Assembly: GCA_037013685.1 (NCBI GenBank)
Contig: CM072884.1
Location: forward strand, 682,001-746,000
Length of the DNA stretch: 64,000 bases
Source of the DNA: Acridotheres tristis
Lineage: Eukaryota; Chordata; Aves; Passeriformes; Sturnidae
Reading direction: 5' to 3'
Position 1 is the first letter of the stretch. Each line of letters starts with the position of its first letter. A model generated the notes under the pieces. That model was not told the DNA's origin, ran no database searches, and was given only the letters and a program-made list of their open reading frames with translations. Both the position numbers and the translations under genes were made by a program. Shown in pieces: positions 1-12,900 of the stretch.

Positions 1-747
1 TAGTCATGTTAACAAAAATGACCTAATTGAAAAATCTCAGGTAATAAGCAGCACAGAGCTAAGAAGCATTTAGACTATTTCTGACAACAAAAATTCCAAA
101 TTCATTTAAACACAACAAACACTGGGACAGCAAAGCAACTTGTTCCTTTCAGTAATCATTTAACAACCCTTTGCACTGACAGTGTTTATACACACTCAGG
201 ATTCTGTTACCTTATCTGTGACAAAAACTGTAAGGCTTTTTGGGACAAGCTTTCAACAGGTTTGTTCTATTGCTCTCTTATTCCATTGGCAAGAAGGCAG
301 CAGCTTTGTCACTAATTTGAGAACTCATTTCTAAAACACCCAACGTCTTCAAGTCTCACACAAGGAAAAGAAGAATACAACTATAAAGAATTGCAGCAAA
401 ATAAGAGAAATCTCAAATATAGCTTTAAACTTAATTTATGGAAGTAAGAGCTCCTAATGTCTGTCAGAACTTCCTGTGAAAAGCCAGCTAAGCACAAAGA
501 GGGATCAGTGAGGGGGCACTTCGGGAAAGAAAAAAGCACTGAGAGGACTGGAACACACTGACATTATGTTCATGATTCATTAGCTTTTTGTTTAAAACAC
601 ACAACCGATTTCTGTGTGTTCAGCATGAAGAGATGCTACAATTACAGCACATACACATTAATCACCAGCTAATTGGGCAAACTGGACAGGATGGCCAAAC
701 CCTGAAACAAAGAGTTCAATAACAAAACATGCACAGTAACACTGTAC
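1..747 (-). other. SCAF4 intron 15, partial
   Basis: AT-rich DNA with no further SCAF4 exon that I can find. It is the 5' part of the intron; its acceptor lies off the left edge. No repeat family recognised. Confidence 0.8.
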
Positions 748-904
748 CTGGACTAAGGGTCTCGTTGTCCAGCATTCCTCCTTCACAGAAACTTTCCAGA
801 TCTTCAGGTTTGACTTTGTCCCATGGTATGTAAGTCACACCCAGTTCTACATCCCAATACTGCTTGTAGTCTGGCTTGATTCCTTTATTCAGAGCCCAGG
901 CAAT
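748..904 (-). CDS. SCAF4: SCAF4 exon 15, RRM exit
   Basis: It encodes IAWALNKGIK through DNETLSP plus one base (549-600). The first residues close the RRM; the rest (YWDVELGVTYIPWDKV) is a conserved block shared by SCAF4 and SCAF8. Acceptor CCCAAG; donor CAG|GTACAG; phase 0 in, phase 1 out. It is the last SCAF4 exon visible. Confidence 0.98.
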
Positions 905-3900
905 CTTGGGGGTGGGAAACACAAGTAGTCAGCAAAATGTTTCCATTTTAATGGATTTAATATTTCATTCTCACAAAACAGCATTTGAGGGTAAAAAGTA
1001 AAAAGCCTAAGTGAAACAGCTACAAAACTCTGAACTAAGTTTTTTTTAAAGCAGACTCAGTTCCTATTCCTTGGCTTGACTCTTGTATATCATTTGTAAA
1101 AATTTATAAAGCCGCTTCTTCTGATGATCCCCAGCCACTAAGATTAATTCAATTTCCCTTTGGAGGACAGTGTCACACTAATTTGACATTCTACAGAAGG
1201 AAGAACTTCACTAATTAATGCATATTTCCTTATTTATTAGTACTCTTTGTAGGATTATCATATGTAATGAAACTCTGTTAGGAGACAAGTAACTGGCTAC
1301 AAGAAGCACACAGTGCCAGTCCCCTGTAATGAGAAAAGGACACCATTTATGTTGATTAAACAGCTATTTACTGGCAATCTTTCAAGGAAGCTGATACAAG
1401 GTTCCACTAATCCCACTATAGACCAGGAACAAAAATTCTCAAAAACCAGTTCACTCATGTATTTTTCAGAATTGTACAGAATATCATCTCTCGAACACAT
1501 GTAAGTCTGAAATACCCAAAGCCCTGCACAGATGAGACAGGATGACAGTAATTACAGCAGCTTTGGAAAGCCTGACATTTTCCAGGCAGTACCTTGATGG
1601 ATTTCTGGTTGACTTTGAAGTTGCCTCGGCTCAGTTTTTGGAGGGCTCTGTTGGCATCTTGTCTGTGCACCATGACAATATAGGCACATCCTCTGGGCGG
1701 TATCATCTGCATGGGGTTTAAGGGGAAAAAGTTCATTTTGCAGGTAACAAACAGTGAAATGCTCAGTTACAACAAGCTGGGACATCAGCGGGTGTTCCAA
1801 AAGGAGCTATGGAAGTATGGAACGAAATGCTAGTTTAAGAGGCTAAGAAAGCCAGTATCTTCTGCAAATTCACACTTCTTGTCAACTAAAACTTCAACAA
1901 CTTCTGAAAACTTCTAAAACTCTAAAATACAACTGGCTTTTGCATATTTAATTCTTTCAAATTACTAAACAACAGTGTTCACGTAAATTCTAATGTCTGG
2001 CAATTATTTACTTCATTGAAAAGCACAACAGTATCCTCCTTTGCTCTTGCCAGCTGCACCTCCACATCGAGTTCTAGCTGCAGATTTGGACTAATTTTTA
2101 TTTGTAATAAATTTGGGAAAAAAACTCTTATGCTCTTTTAGAATTTGGGAATCAGAAGAAAATTTGAAAATTTCCTGATTTTTGTTTGCTTGAATGAACG
2201 AAATTTTTGAATTTACTGGAACAGCTATAATTTATATATAAAATATCCCTAAATACAGCAAAATAAAACAACAGCTCTACATATTTATGGCTAAAATGAC
2301 AAAAGAGCAACAAGAACACCAGCTGAAGAGGCCACACTCCTAAAATCAAATAAAATGAAGCAGCCAAGGTACGCAGAAGCATGGGATGTACGTCTGCAGC
2401 CACCATCCTGCAGAGAAAGCAGGATTTTTATGAAAATGAGATAATCTTCTGTATTACTCCATGAGCATTTTTAGACTGCAGGAAACCAAAGCAGTATAAA
2501 AATGTCAAAAAGCATAGAACTCCCTTCTTGATTGTGTACAAGTCAGGCACATGAATTGAGCGTTCACACTGAAAACAAGACACATAGGAAATGAGAGGCC
2601 AGCTCCTTGAAATCTATCAGAAAGAACTCTGCCACAGAGCAGCCTGGAAAGATGTTCTGCACCAAGAATATCAAAGTGGTTTACACTGCATCCCTTTTAC
2701 TCACATTGATCGACTCAATGGGGCCAAACTCCTCCAAGAGACTTCCCACATCCTGCTGAGTTGTCCTTTTGTCGAGCTGTCCTACCCAGAGTGTGGTACT
2801 GCAAACTACAACCAAGAGTTAGCACAGGTGGTCACGAGCTCCTCATAGGACAGATAACCAACACTTATCCCATTGAATCCCACTTATAGCCACTGAATCC
2901 AGGGTAATAACCAGGAAAGGAGCTTAAGGCATCTCCAGACTGCAGATTACTGCACCAACATTGAATACTCATCCAGGTTTTCCACCTGAGAGATAAAGAA
3001 CTGTAAACTTTGACAGCCAACATGACAGAACCTGGGAACCCTGGGACTGTCACTTATGGCTCTTAAAACACCTCAGTTTTTTTGTCTCTCATGTAAGAAA
3101 GAATAGTTTTATTCTACTTGATACTCTGGGGTCAGAGAAGATTCCACACTGCCAAGGAATATTCAGAAGACGACTACTACGTTTGGTCTATAAACACTGG
3201 CAAAGCCAAGATTTTATCAGAAATCCAAACATTAGCCTGTGTGTTTTCCAGGTCAAAGCTCCCCTTCAGGTTGGAGAGATACATAATACTGAGTACTCAG
3301 AAAAATTGTAATAATTTACAATGAACTCAATTTCCTTTTGTTCAGTCTGCTTTACCTTATATGTCTCAAAGGAAGGAAAAGAAAAATATGGGCTTTCAGC
3401 TTTTCTCATTTTACAGCCAAAATATTTCTAATTTGGAGATACGCCAGGAATGCTAAACTGTCTACTGTGAATAAAGCACGTACAGGGAAGCGTGGTGAAA
3501 TTCCTACCAGGAATCACAAGGCAGTTAATTTTTGTTCTGTCTGGATGAGCCTGGAAAACCACAAGCAGCAGCACGAAACCCAAGGAACACAAAAACTTCG
3601 GAGGAATCGTCCACAATACGGCATTGCTGGCAGGCACAGAGTAACAGAACCAAGCAGGAGGAGAGCAGACTCACCACTGACGGTCTCTGCCTTGATCTGG
3701 GGCAGGCCCTTGGAGCGGCGCTCCCTGTCCCGCTCACGCTCACGCCGCTCCTGGGAGCGGGACTTGGGCGAGTGCCGGCGCCGGTCCCGGGAGCGCGAGC
3801 GGGAGCGGCGGTGCCGCGAGCGCCGGGAGCGCGAACCCGACCGCGAGCGTCTCCTCTTGGGGGACCTGTTGGAACCAGAGCCACGCCTGCTCAGTGCCTG

Positions 3901-6900
3901 CCATCCCCGCACTGACACGCAGCCTCAGTTAAGCACCCGCAGAGATCCGTCTACTTTCCAATTTCTCATCATTTACCAATTTTGTCTGGAAGTTAAACAT
4001 CAAAAATGTGTCCACTTCGACACTTCCACCTGCGTCAACGAGGCAGATGTTTATTGCTTTTACAAAGAAATGGCTAAAAAAAGGTTATAAATAAATTCTG
4101 CTACTGAAATGGTATTTTACATCATGTTCAAGTTCTAAATCACTCAGGGTGTGGAAGACCTTGTAAGCCTTCAGAAAAATCACGTGGAACTCTGTGAACA
4201 AGACGACTTGCAACTAAACACAGAGTGGAGCCAGATCTGCTGTCAGCTGGGATGTGACACACAGGCTCGGTGACACACAAAGTTACAAATCATAAATGTT
4301 TTCATAAGTGTTTTTAGAGCACAAATTTAAATTATCACATTCTGCCTTCCTAAAATTTACTCTGGACTGACAGGCATGGAAGAAGTTGCTCTCCCCCAGT
4401 GAGAGAACTGCATAGATACCATACTTTCCCTAGAAGGTAGATGACTTTAGGAGTTAGTACATCATAGAGTTGCTAATCTGCTTTTCATTCCTGCACTAGA
4501 AGAACTTTCACTCATTTACCTTGATGCAGATCTAGATCTTGATTTCCTATTGTCAGAAACATGCCGTTTTCCCTCCTGAATGGGTGGCTGTTCCACTTCC
4601 ATATCCTAAAATGTGAAGTTGACAGGTGTTATGTGTGAGCAGCACAAGCATTTTATTTCTTTTTATGCTCAGATTAAATTAATGGCACTGAAAATACACT
4701 GAATATTCAAATGTGTGAAATTAGAAGAGTAACATGACTCAAAAGCTTCACTATGTGGTCACTAGCAGGGAGAGGGTCCAGTATTGCACGTACTTAATAC
4801 AGCCACTGAAAACACACCATAGAAATAATTTACATAATTCCCATTTTCAATTTCTAAATTATTAGTTTTCCACATTTTACCCATTTCAGCACCACCTGCA
4901 TCTCCACAGAATACAATTTTATTCCTTAAGATCAGTCAATGGATCCTGCTCCATCATCAAGATCCCAGGCAAAGTGAGATCTTTGGAGAAAAGCTGTAAC
5001 TTTTCTCCAACATGTTATGCTGGAGACAGGAAAGGAGTAAGTCCTGGAGCTCTCCAACTGTCTCCCAGCAGAGCCAGCCTCATAGCCAGCTGTCTCCTGG
5101 TCATCCAGACATTTTTGCTCCACGGCCAATCCACACACATTTGCAAAGACATGTATAGAGCATTTAAGTTGGTGTGGTCACTGTAAGAGCTGCTCACCTG
5201 CTGGTGGGGTTTCTGCAGGTGTGGTTCAGCCTGGACTGGGAAGGGAGACTGGAAGGTTGGCTGCACTGGTGCTGCTGGAGGCATCACTGGCTGAGCTATG
5301 GGTGGGAACTGTGGGGTAGGCAGGAGACCAAAGCCTGGCATCTGCCCATTCGGAGGAAGCGGCACCTTGGGAGAAGAAAAAGAATTCCAGCTAGGAGAAG
5401 GAATTACATTTGCCTTCCCAGCAGACTCAAGTAAAGTTTTATGTCAGCTCAAAAGTCACAATAAAATATGGGGGAAAGATGAAGAAGGCCAAGCATTTGG
5501 GTGTAGAAGTAACAATCTTGTCCTTCAAAGCCTGACTAGGATGGACACCAAAAATATGTTTCCTTGGGAAGATGGAGGGCTAAGCTACATTCACTCCTCA
5601 CCAACAGGAAAATCACTTCCTTCCTTCTGCACCAAAGAAAACAGCAAAGGATGGAAAACACAACAGGAAGACAAGGGAAACCTGAGGTTACCTGGTGCCG
5701 CATTGGATCCTGCTGCATTCCCATCATCCGCTGCTGAAAAGGATCCATATTTGGGAGCTGAGGAAACACTGGCTGTTGCATGCCTTCTCCTGGAAACCCA
5801 CTGAAAACAGGAATATTTTGGTGAGACAAATCAGCAGATGCACAGATTTGTCTTTATTTTACAGATTTCTATGCACATTTAGACACTCTTGATGTTATTT
5901 TAGACAGAACAATTATCTTTACTATGATCCCGTTTCCAACAAAAAAAAAAGAAAAGGAAGAAAGAGTGGTTTCCTGATCTTTTTTCCACTTAAGAATAGT
6001 CCTTTCCCATTTAAACAGATGCTACACAAAGGTTAGAGCCTCTCTCGCCCCTGTACTTATATGAGCTTGCAAAAGATCTCAGCCTACAGAAACATTTCAG
6101 GAAGGTTTTCTGCCTTAGGCTAATTCTCTTCCTTCACAGTTCCTCTTTTGGGAACAAAAGAAGCAGTGCTTTTCTTCTCAAAGAAAAGAAACTGGCTGTA
6201 CTCTTGCTGTAAGAAAACACTTGGGTTTGGGAGGAAACAGGGCAGAGGAGAAGGGGGTGTGTATCACAGGAGATTCACAGTGATGCCCATCACTTCCTGA
6301 TTCAACACACAGAATGGACAGTGCTCAGGGAATTCTGGAGGCCTGTGCAGGTAACAGGACCTGCTTGCAGAATGCGGCCTGTGCGAGAAACTCAGCAGGA
6401 TTTTCAGGGGAATAAAGGAATTTGATGGTGATGGGAAATGGAGCTTTGCAGTGTCTGAAGACAATTCCGAGAGGATTCTGCACAGATCAGTACTTCATAG
6501 AGAGAATTACTGAGCTTGCATGCCCAGACTGGGAGCACTGGAATGACACCCTCAGGGACATCTTGCACAGCTGTGAGGCACTAAGGACAGAGGCCCTGAA
6601 GCAATACCAACAGAACATAAGCATGCCCACAAGCCTCCAGCTGGGCAGACACAAGCAGTGCCTATGTTTGAACAACCTCATCTTTCTGTACTCCAGAGCT
6701 CCATCTGGATTCTAAGGCAAATCCTAACCACTTCCTTCAAAGGCACTTAAATGAACTACTACTCGTGGACATGAAGTGCTCGAGGTGAGAGACACAGTCA
6801 GAAAGCTGATGACAGAGTTAGTGGTTCCGGTTTTGAGAGCAGGATTTAGATGCAGATACAGAGAGTAAGACATGGGGCCACATACTGAAGCAGGGAAAAA

Positions 6901-9900
6901 AGAAATATGGACTAACCCCGGCATTGAGCACCATCCAGCCTGTGCACTGAATGAGAGAGAGGTCCTGTGGAAAAAACTGGGATGTGGTCATGTCATTCCA
7001 GACTTTATCATAACGCATAGCAAAAGGGAAACAAGAGCCTGAGCTCGCTTGTGTGGGGATGTAATGTTTGCCAACATAAAACGGTAAAGCAAATTTTCAC
7101 TTCTTGAATACTTAAAACGATTACAACGTTTGGAATAGCAGCTTTTCTCTAACCAATCCAGCTGATCCAGTGATGCCCTGACACCCTCAGCTGTACTACA
7201 AAAAACATGGAACTCATCTTGCAACCAAAACTGGGCTTTTCTCTACACAGTCCTCCATCAATGAGGCAACGTAGATCTACACCAGATCACCAAACTAACA
7301 AGACACAAAAATCAGCCCACCAAAAACTGTTAACAGTGTTTTAAATTTGGACTGTAGCAGTTAAACACTGAACTAACTTGGAATTTTAATCTACTTTCTA
7401 ACATAAGAATATTTTAGGACAAAGATTTCATAGTTTTATTATGACACAGAACTTACAAAGCCGGCTGAGATACTGAAGGGGAAGGAGCTGAATCTTCTTT
7501 CTTTGAATCTTCCACTGCTTCTGGTTCATCATCATAGTCAAACCGATCTAGCAGCTTCTGGAAGAAATTACATCGGGACAACTATTTTTTCTGTATCGTA
7601 CCCCAAGTGGCAGCCAAAATATCTTTATTATTACATTCTTACAACATATGTAAGCTCTGAAACTAAAGACAATGTTAGAGTTGGGAAAAAATAGAAATCT
7701 GTATTCCAATACAAAATTAAAACTGGCCAAAACCAGTCTTCTTCAGTTTCAGAAAATGCAAATCAAGACTTACTTTGTCAAATGATGTTTTCTGCTCAGG
7801 TGCTGTGAAAGCAGCTTTCTGCTCTGGAGGCTGTGCTGCTGTGGTTTTCAGCTGAGCAGTAATAGCTTGAACCTGAGCCATCACAGTGTTGTCTATGACC
7901 GGTGACTGGGGCTTCTGAGGCTGCTGGAAGGTCTGCAAGATTTGCTGGAGCTACAGAAGCATAAGACAGTATTAAGTCTATGTTCTCATATAAACACCAA
8001 GTATTGAAAGAGTTGCAGAATATAAATTTTATGTCAATACAGACTGTGGCAGGCGATGAACACGCCAACAACCTGACTGAACTGTGGAACATTTGCAGCA
8101 AGACCAGGACTCCCTTTTTAAATACTCTGGTGGCAAAATTCAGTAGACCCCGACATTGCAGTGTTCAGGCCCTTCAACACAGTAAACATTTAAGAGGACT
8201 GAACAATAAAATTCCACATTTTCTTTGAGATATACCACCTGTTCTGGAAATCCTGTTACTGCATCAATTCCTAACTAACTATTTAGGAACATAAAACTGA
8301 GTATCATCAAATATCAGAATGACTGGATGGAACAATTTAAATATTCCAATTCCTCCTGCAAGTTTTCCACTGAAGACCTCCGGAAAGCTGTTTTGCTTCA
8401 ATCCAGGCTGTGAATTCCACCATTTCAGACAGAAGCTGAAGGCAATCAGTGAGCAGGTTACCTGTTGTCCCTGTGTTGTCTGGAACAGCTGGGCTACAGC
8501 TGCAAAGGCATCAGAGCTGGGCAGCTGTGGCACGCTGGGCACGGAGTTCGCCGTCACTTGCGGGGGCTCTGAGGGAACCTTGGCCGGAGGGGGCGGCGAA
8601 CCTGAGGGTTTGCAGGAACACAGGAAGGGCTCTGTGACTCCACAACGTTCCTCTTGCTCCCCACAACAAGTGTCCACTGCCTACAGCCCCCTGTTTAACC
8701 CAAAAGGGCCTGTTTACACCACTCCAGCTACATACTCTGCTCGTTCTGCCATGAACTGCTCTCGTCGCTGCTCACACCTGCGCTGGGGATGCACTAAGAC
8801 AGAAAAGCTGGTCCCACGTGGAATTTTAGCTCCCAGCTCCGTGTTTGTAGCTGTGCAGGTTTAGGACAGCTCTCACTCAAAGAGCATTAGGCAATGAGCT
8901 TCAATACCCTGAGCATGGTGGTTCTGCTTCCACAGACCTGGGCTCATCCTTTTGTACGAATGATGCAAATCAACCATCTCATGGCTCACTGGAAGAGCAG
9001 CTGAGCTTCTCTCAGTATTTTCCACCAGTAACTGAACTTTTGCAGAGAAGTCTAGCAATAATTGAAGGGTTTTATGGATTACTTCATAGGCAGTTTTCTT
9101 TGATAAAGTTTGTTCATGTGTCCCTTTTGCACGTGCACAAGCCAAACCTGCAGATGATGGATAAATCCTCCCACCAGGAAAATGATATTTACTCATTTTT
9201 CCAGGAAGAGACTCTCATTTCCACTAAGCTTTGCTGAGACTGAGATCACAATTTAAGACATGATATTAGTGTCCCTATTCTCTTTGTCTTACATGACAAC
9301 ATCTTTCTTAATAAACATCTTACCAGTACTAAGTAAATTAGCAATAATCCCATCAATTCCTACATACTGTGAGTAACTATTCTTCAGCAGATCTGTTTTA
9401 ATAGACATAATAAAGCTGTATAAGGAGTGAGTTAAAAAAAAAATTCCACAGATAGAAATAATTAGATTGAAACTCTAAGCAAACATGTTTGCCTTGCAGT
9501 AGCAACTCCTTTAAAGCCATTCCTCCGTTTGCACTTCAAATAACTCCAGTGTTGACAGGCAGCAAGCACAGGCAAATGTGTCGAATAATACTTTCCCAAA
9601 AGTGAAAGGCAACATAAAGATAAAACAAAAATATATGTTTTGTTTTTAAATATAAGGTAAATCCCAAATTATTTCCTGAATATACTCAAAGGATATTTTC
9701 TTGCTCAAGGGAGAAAATGTACGTTTCTCTCTGCCTTTATGGGTGAAACGGACTCTACTTCACGTAATGCATTAATATATTTATTGTTATTCATTAGCAT
9801 ATTTATTGCAGGGCCAAATTACCCCCTCTGGTGCATCTGAATAACCTCACTGAAAATCTCTTGCAGAAAGTAGCCAATCTGTTCCCCACTACTGAGGAGA

Positions 9901-12900
9901 GTTAGAGCTGGAGCTGGACAGGCAGTGCCCCTCTCCTGTCCCAAAATTCAACTGTGCAGCCACCAGTCTGTCCCTGGGCTTGGATGCCAAGGCATTCCCC
10001 GGCCCTACCAGGTTTATAAAACCTTTAATGGGATACACTTCCCTGAACACAGCTGGAGATGATTTCACTGTTTTGCTGTCCCTCAGCACAGCTCACTCCC
10101 TCCATTCCATTTTCCCAGTCGTACTCCACGAGCACAGTAAATAAGGAGGTTACCAAAGCTCAGTGTGAAATTGAGTGCAGAGCCAAAAAGCAGCTCTCTG
10201 GAGAAAGAAGGAATTGTGGAATGCATATTCCCTGCAACCTCGCTCCCAGCTTTGCTGTAGTAATAAATAGGTCAGTGCAGGCACTGTGGGCAGGCTGGCA
10301 CTGCTGTGCTCTGCAGGTCGGTGCTTCTCAGCCAGCAGCCCGTGCAAAATCCCAGGCACAAATGTTCTCTTTGAGAACCTGGATGTGAAACGCCAGTCCA
10401 AGACTTTCAGGGCTGCACACTGAGACACTGACAGCTGCTGCTTTCAGCTACTAAGCTGACTCAAAGGAAGATGAAGTTCTTTAACATCTAAGATCCCACT
10501 TACTTACCCGGATTCTGGCATTAAAAAATGACATCAGAACTATAAAATTGAGAAATCACATAAAAATATTTCAAAGCAAAAGAAAAAATAGTATCTGTTT
10601 AAGAGGGCACACTGAAGTCATCTGTAAGTGTACATATATATGTAACATGCATATATACATGATAAACACTTAATACATTTCCCAAGTCAGTACTCACATG
10701 CTGATAATTTCTGAAGCACAGTATCAGCCCTTACTCAAAATGAGTTTGGCTGCTCATTGTGACGAAGCTGACTTTATTGCTATGTCACTGCTGGAACTAA
10801 CAGCAGGTACTTTGCACTGAAAGCAAACAAGCTGTTGCCATTGGCCCTCTGAGAGCAGAAGTTAAAATGTCATTCCTACCTTCATTGTTAGTAGCATTCT
10901 CTGCCATGGGTGCAGTGGCACTGGTTCCTGCTGCCATATCCAAGAGAGGCTGAATGATCTCAATTTTAAATACTCCATTTTTCTGCCAGAGGTTCAGGAC
11001 ACGAACTATTTTACTCTGTTGAAACAAAAGGAAGCACCAATGCTGAATCCAGCTTTCTTAAGTCACCATTTTATCTTCTATATGCAGAGAAGGTTTGAAC
11101 AGTACATGACATAATCATACCAATTTAACAAACCCTGTGTCATGACAGAGGTAACACCTTTGAAATGGCAAAGATAAAAACTGCCAACTAATTTTACTGT
11201 CAAAGCAATCTGTGACATTTCCCTAAAACTCTTCTGGCCCACCAGAAATACAGGTGTGATGTAAAATCCAGGATATAATTTCAGCCCCATGTCTACACAG
11301 GTGTCACAAAGGGATGAAACAACCAACCCACATGACCAAAAAGAGAGAAGGAAGATGAGCTGGAAAGCCTTCATGAAGAGAGGGGTAGTTAGACCAGAAA
11401 ATGCTACAACAAGAAGTCAGATTGAGGGCTCCTTGCTTGGTATTATTCCTAACCCAGCCAAACCTATGTTGAGACCAGAAACTGCACCTCCATTATTATC
11501 CAAAAGATGAGGAAAGCAAGTGGGGAAACATCCTCACTGATCACTGCAGAAGGATTAATTTAGAATCTCTGACTGTCAGCTGTTATTTTAAGCACTTTTT
11601 TTTTTTTTTTTACATGAAGAACAATGCAGTTTCCAGGAACAAGCTGGAAATTGGCCTTTCCTTCTTTAGCCCAGCATTCAAACAAAAATGTCTCAGTAGT
11701 TGTGCTGCTCGACCTGAAACATGCAAGCAGGTAGTTGTGTTGCTGTCCTTTCTGCAGACTTAGTCATACACCTGCACACATCTAAGCTTTAAGTACCTTT
11801 TAGTTGAAATGAATTGATTCTGCTCTTTCACTGTGACTCAGTTATATATACCCATGTAAATCTACCTCTAACTAAGTGATTAAAGAAATTTACAAAATGT
11901 TTGCTAAAATAATGTCAATTACAGAGAAACCTGAAATGTCTATTTTAAAGTAACATTTTGGTCTGAAAAACAGTTAATTTTTAAAACAGCAGCAAATTTT
12001 TTTGGTTTGGGTATTCGATCTCTCCAGAAAACTTAAAAATTACACAAAGGCCAAAAAATGGGCAAATGTAATACTCTCGTTTTTAGTCACATATTAATTT
12101 TACAGAAAGGCTGTTTTAAAAATAAAAGCATTATCCTCTTCAGATATCACCCACAGTTGTATCTGCAGGTCACGATTTTTTTGGTTAGGAACTAGAAATT
12201 CATTAAAGCAAGTGTGTTTGAAATAATATCCCCTATATCAAGTAGTTCCATGAAGGAGATGGACAGTCTCATTCACTCAGATGAACAAAACGGTAACACA
12301 GAAACAGAAAGGAGAAGGGACTGCTCTGTTCCACAGGCTATCAACCCAGGAGCTCCCAAATATCAGATTCAATGCCTGAAGGCTTAAATGTTCTGCATTA
12401 GAAAACTACAGAGCATCCAAGCCTTTCAAAAGCTGATTTAGAGAGTCAGGGAGGAAGTCAGGGAGAAAAGGAGTATTTCACTCTTACAAAGAGAAAGGGA
12501 ACAGGTGATTTTCTGGAAACCAACTGGCAACTTCTAAAATACACTGATCTTGGAAGCCTCAAAACTGTTCTGACAGAGGTCACAAAAACCATAACCTCTG
12601 GGCCATCAGGAATTCACACCACATTCTGAGCCCCTGTTCTACTAAAAGGTACAGTAGAACTAAGAAAAATTAGGCCTTAGACCAGCCCTGACAGTGGAGA
12701 GCACCAATAAAATTCAAGTAAGGAATTGGAAAAGACTGAATAAATCAACATGCTGATTTCTTAGAAAATATTTCTGAGCAGAACATGATGATTTTCTTAG
12801 AAAACATTTCTGAGCAGACAGTTTCTGCCTACAAAACCAAAGCTTCTCCTGCAACACTTTCTTGTCGTGGCAGACACGGCCTTCCAAAGGAAGTCCTGAA

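Larger units (their letters stand above)
905..3674 (-). other. SCAF4 introns 14, 13 and 12 (exons 14 and 13 lie between)
   Basis: Three introns of 688, 998 and 869 bases. They are AT-rich, with long T or A runs (for example near 1041 and 2091-2130) and no recognisable mobile element. A candidate branch site TGCTAAC lies near the exon 13 acceptor on the minus strand. Nothing else stands out. Confidence 0.7.
3866..5691 (-). other. SCAF4 introns 11, 10 and 9 (exons 11 and 10 lie between)
   Basis: Introns of 654, 592 and 326 bases. Unique-looking AT-rich DNA with normal splice sites at each end. No repeats or extra exons seen. Confidence 0.7.

Noticed and set aside
1..747. A sixteenth SCAF4 exon at the left edge
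   Set aside because: I looked on the minus strand for a phase-1 continuation with the expected DWKG-like start and a good acceptor and found none.
3338..4090. A 250-codon plus-strand frame with an Arg/Glu-rich middle
   Set aside because: Its basic stretch is the complement of SCAF4 exon 12, the RS domain, which is well supported on the minus strand.
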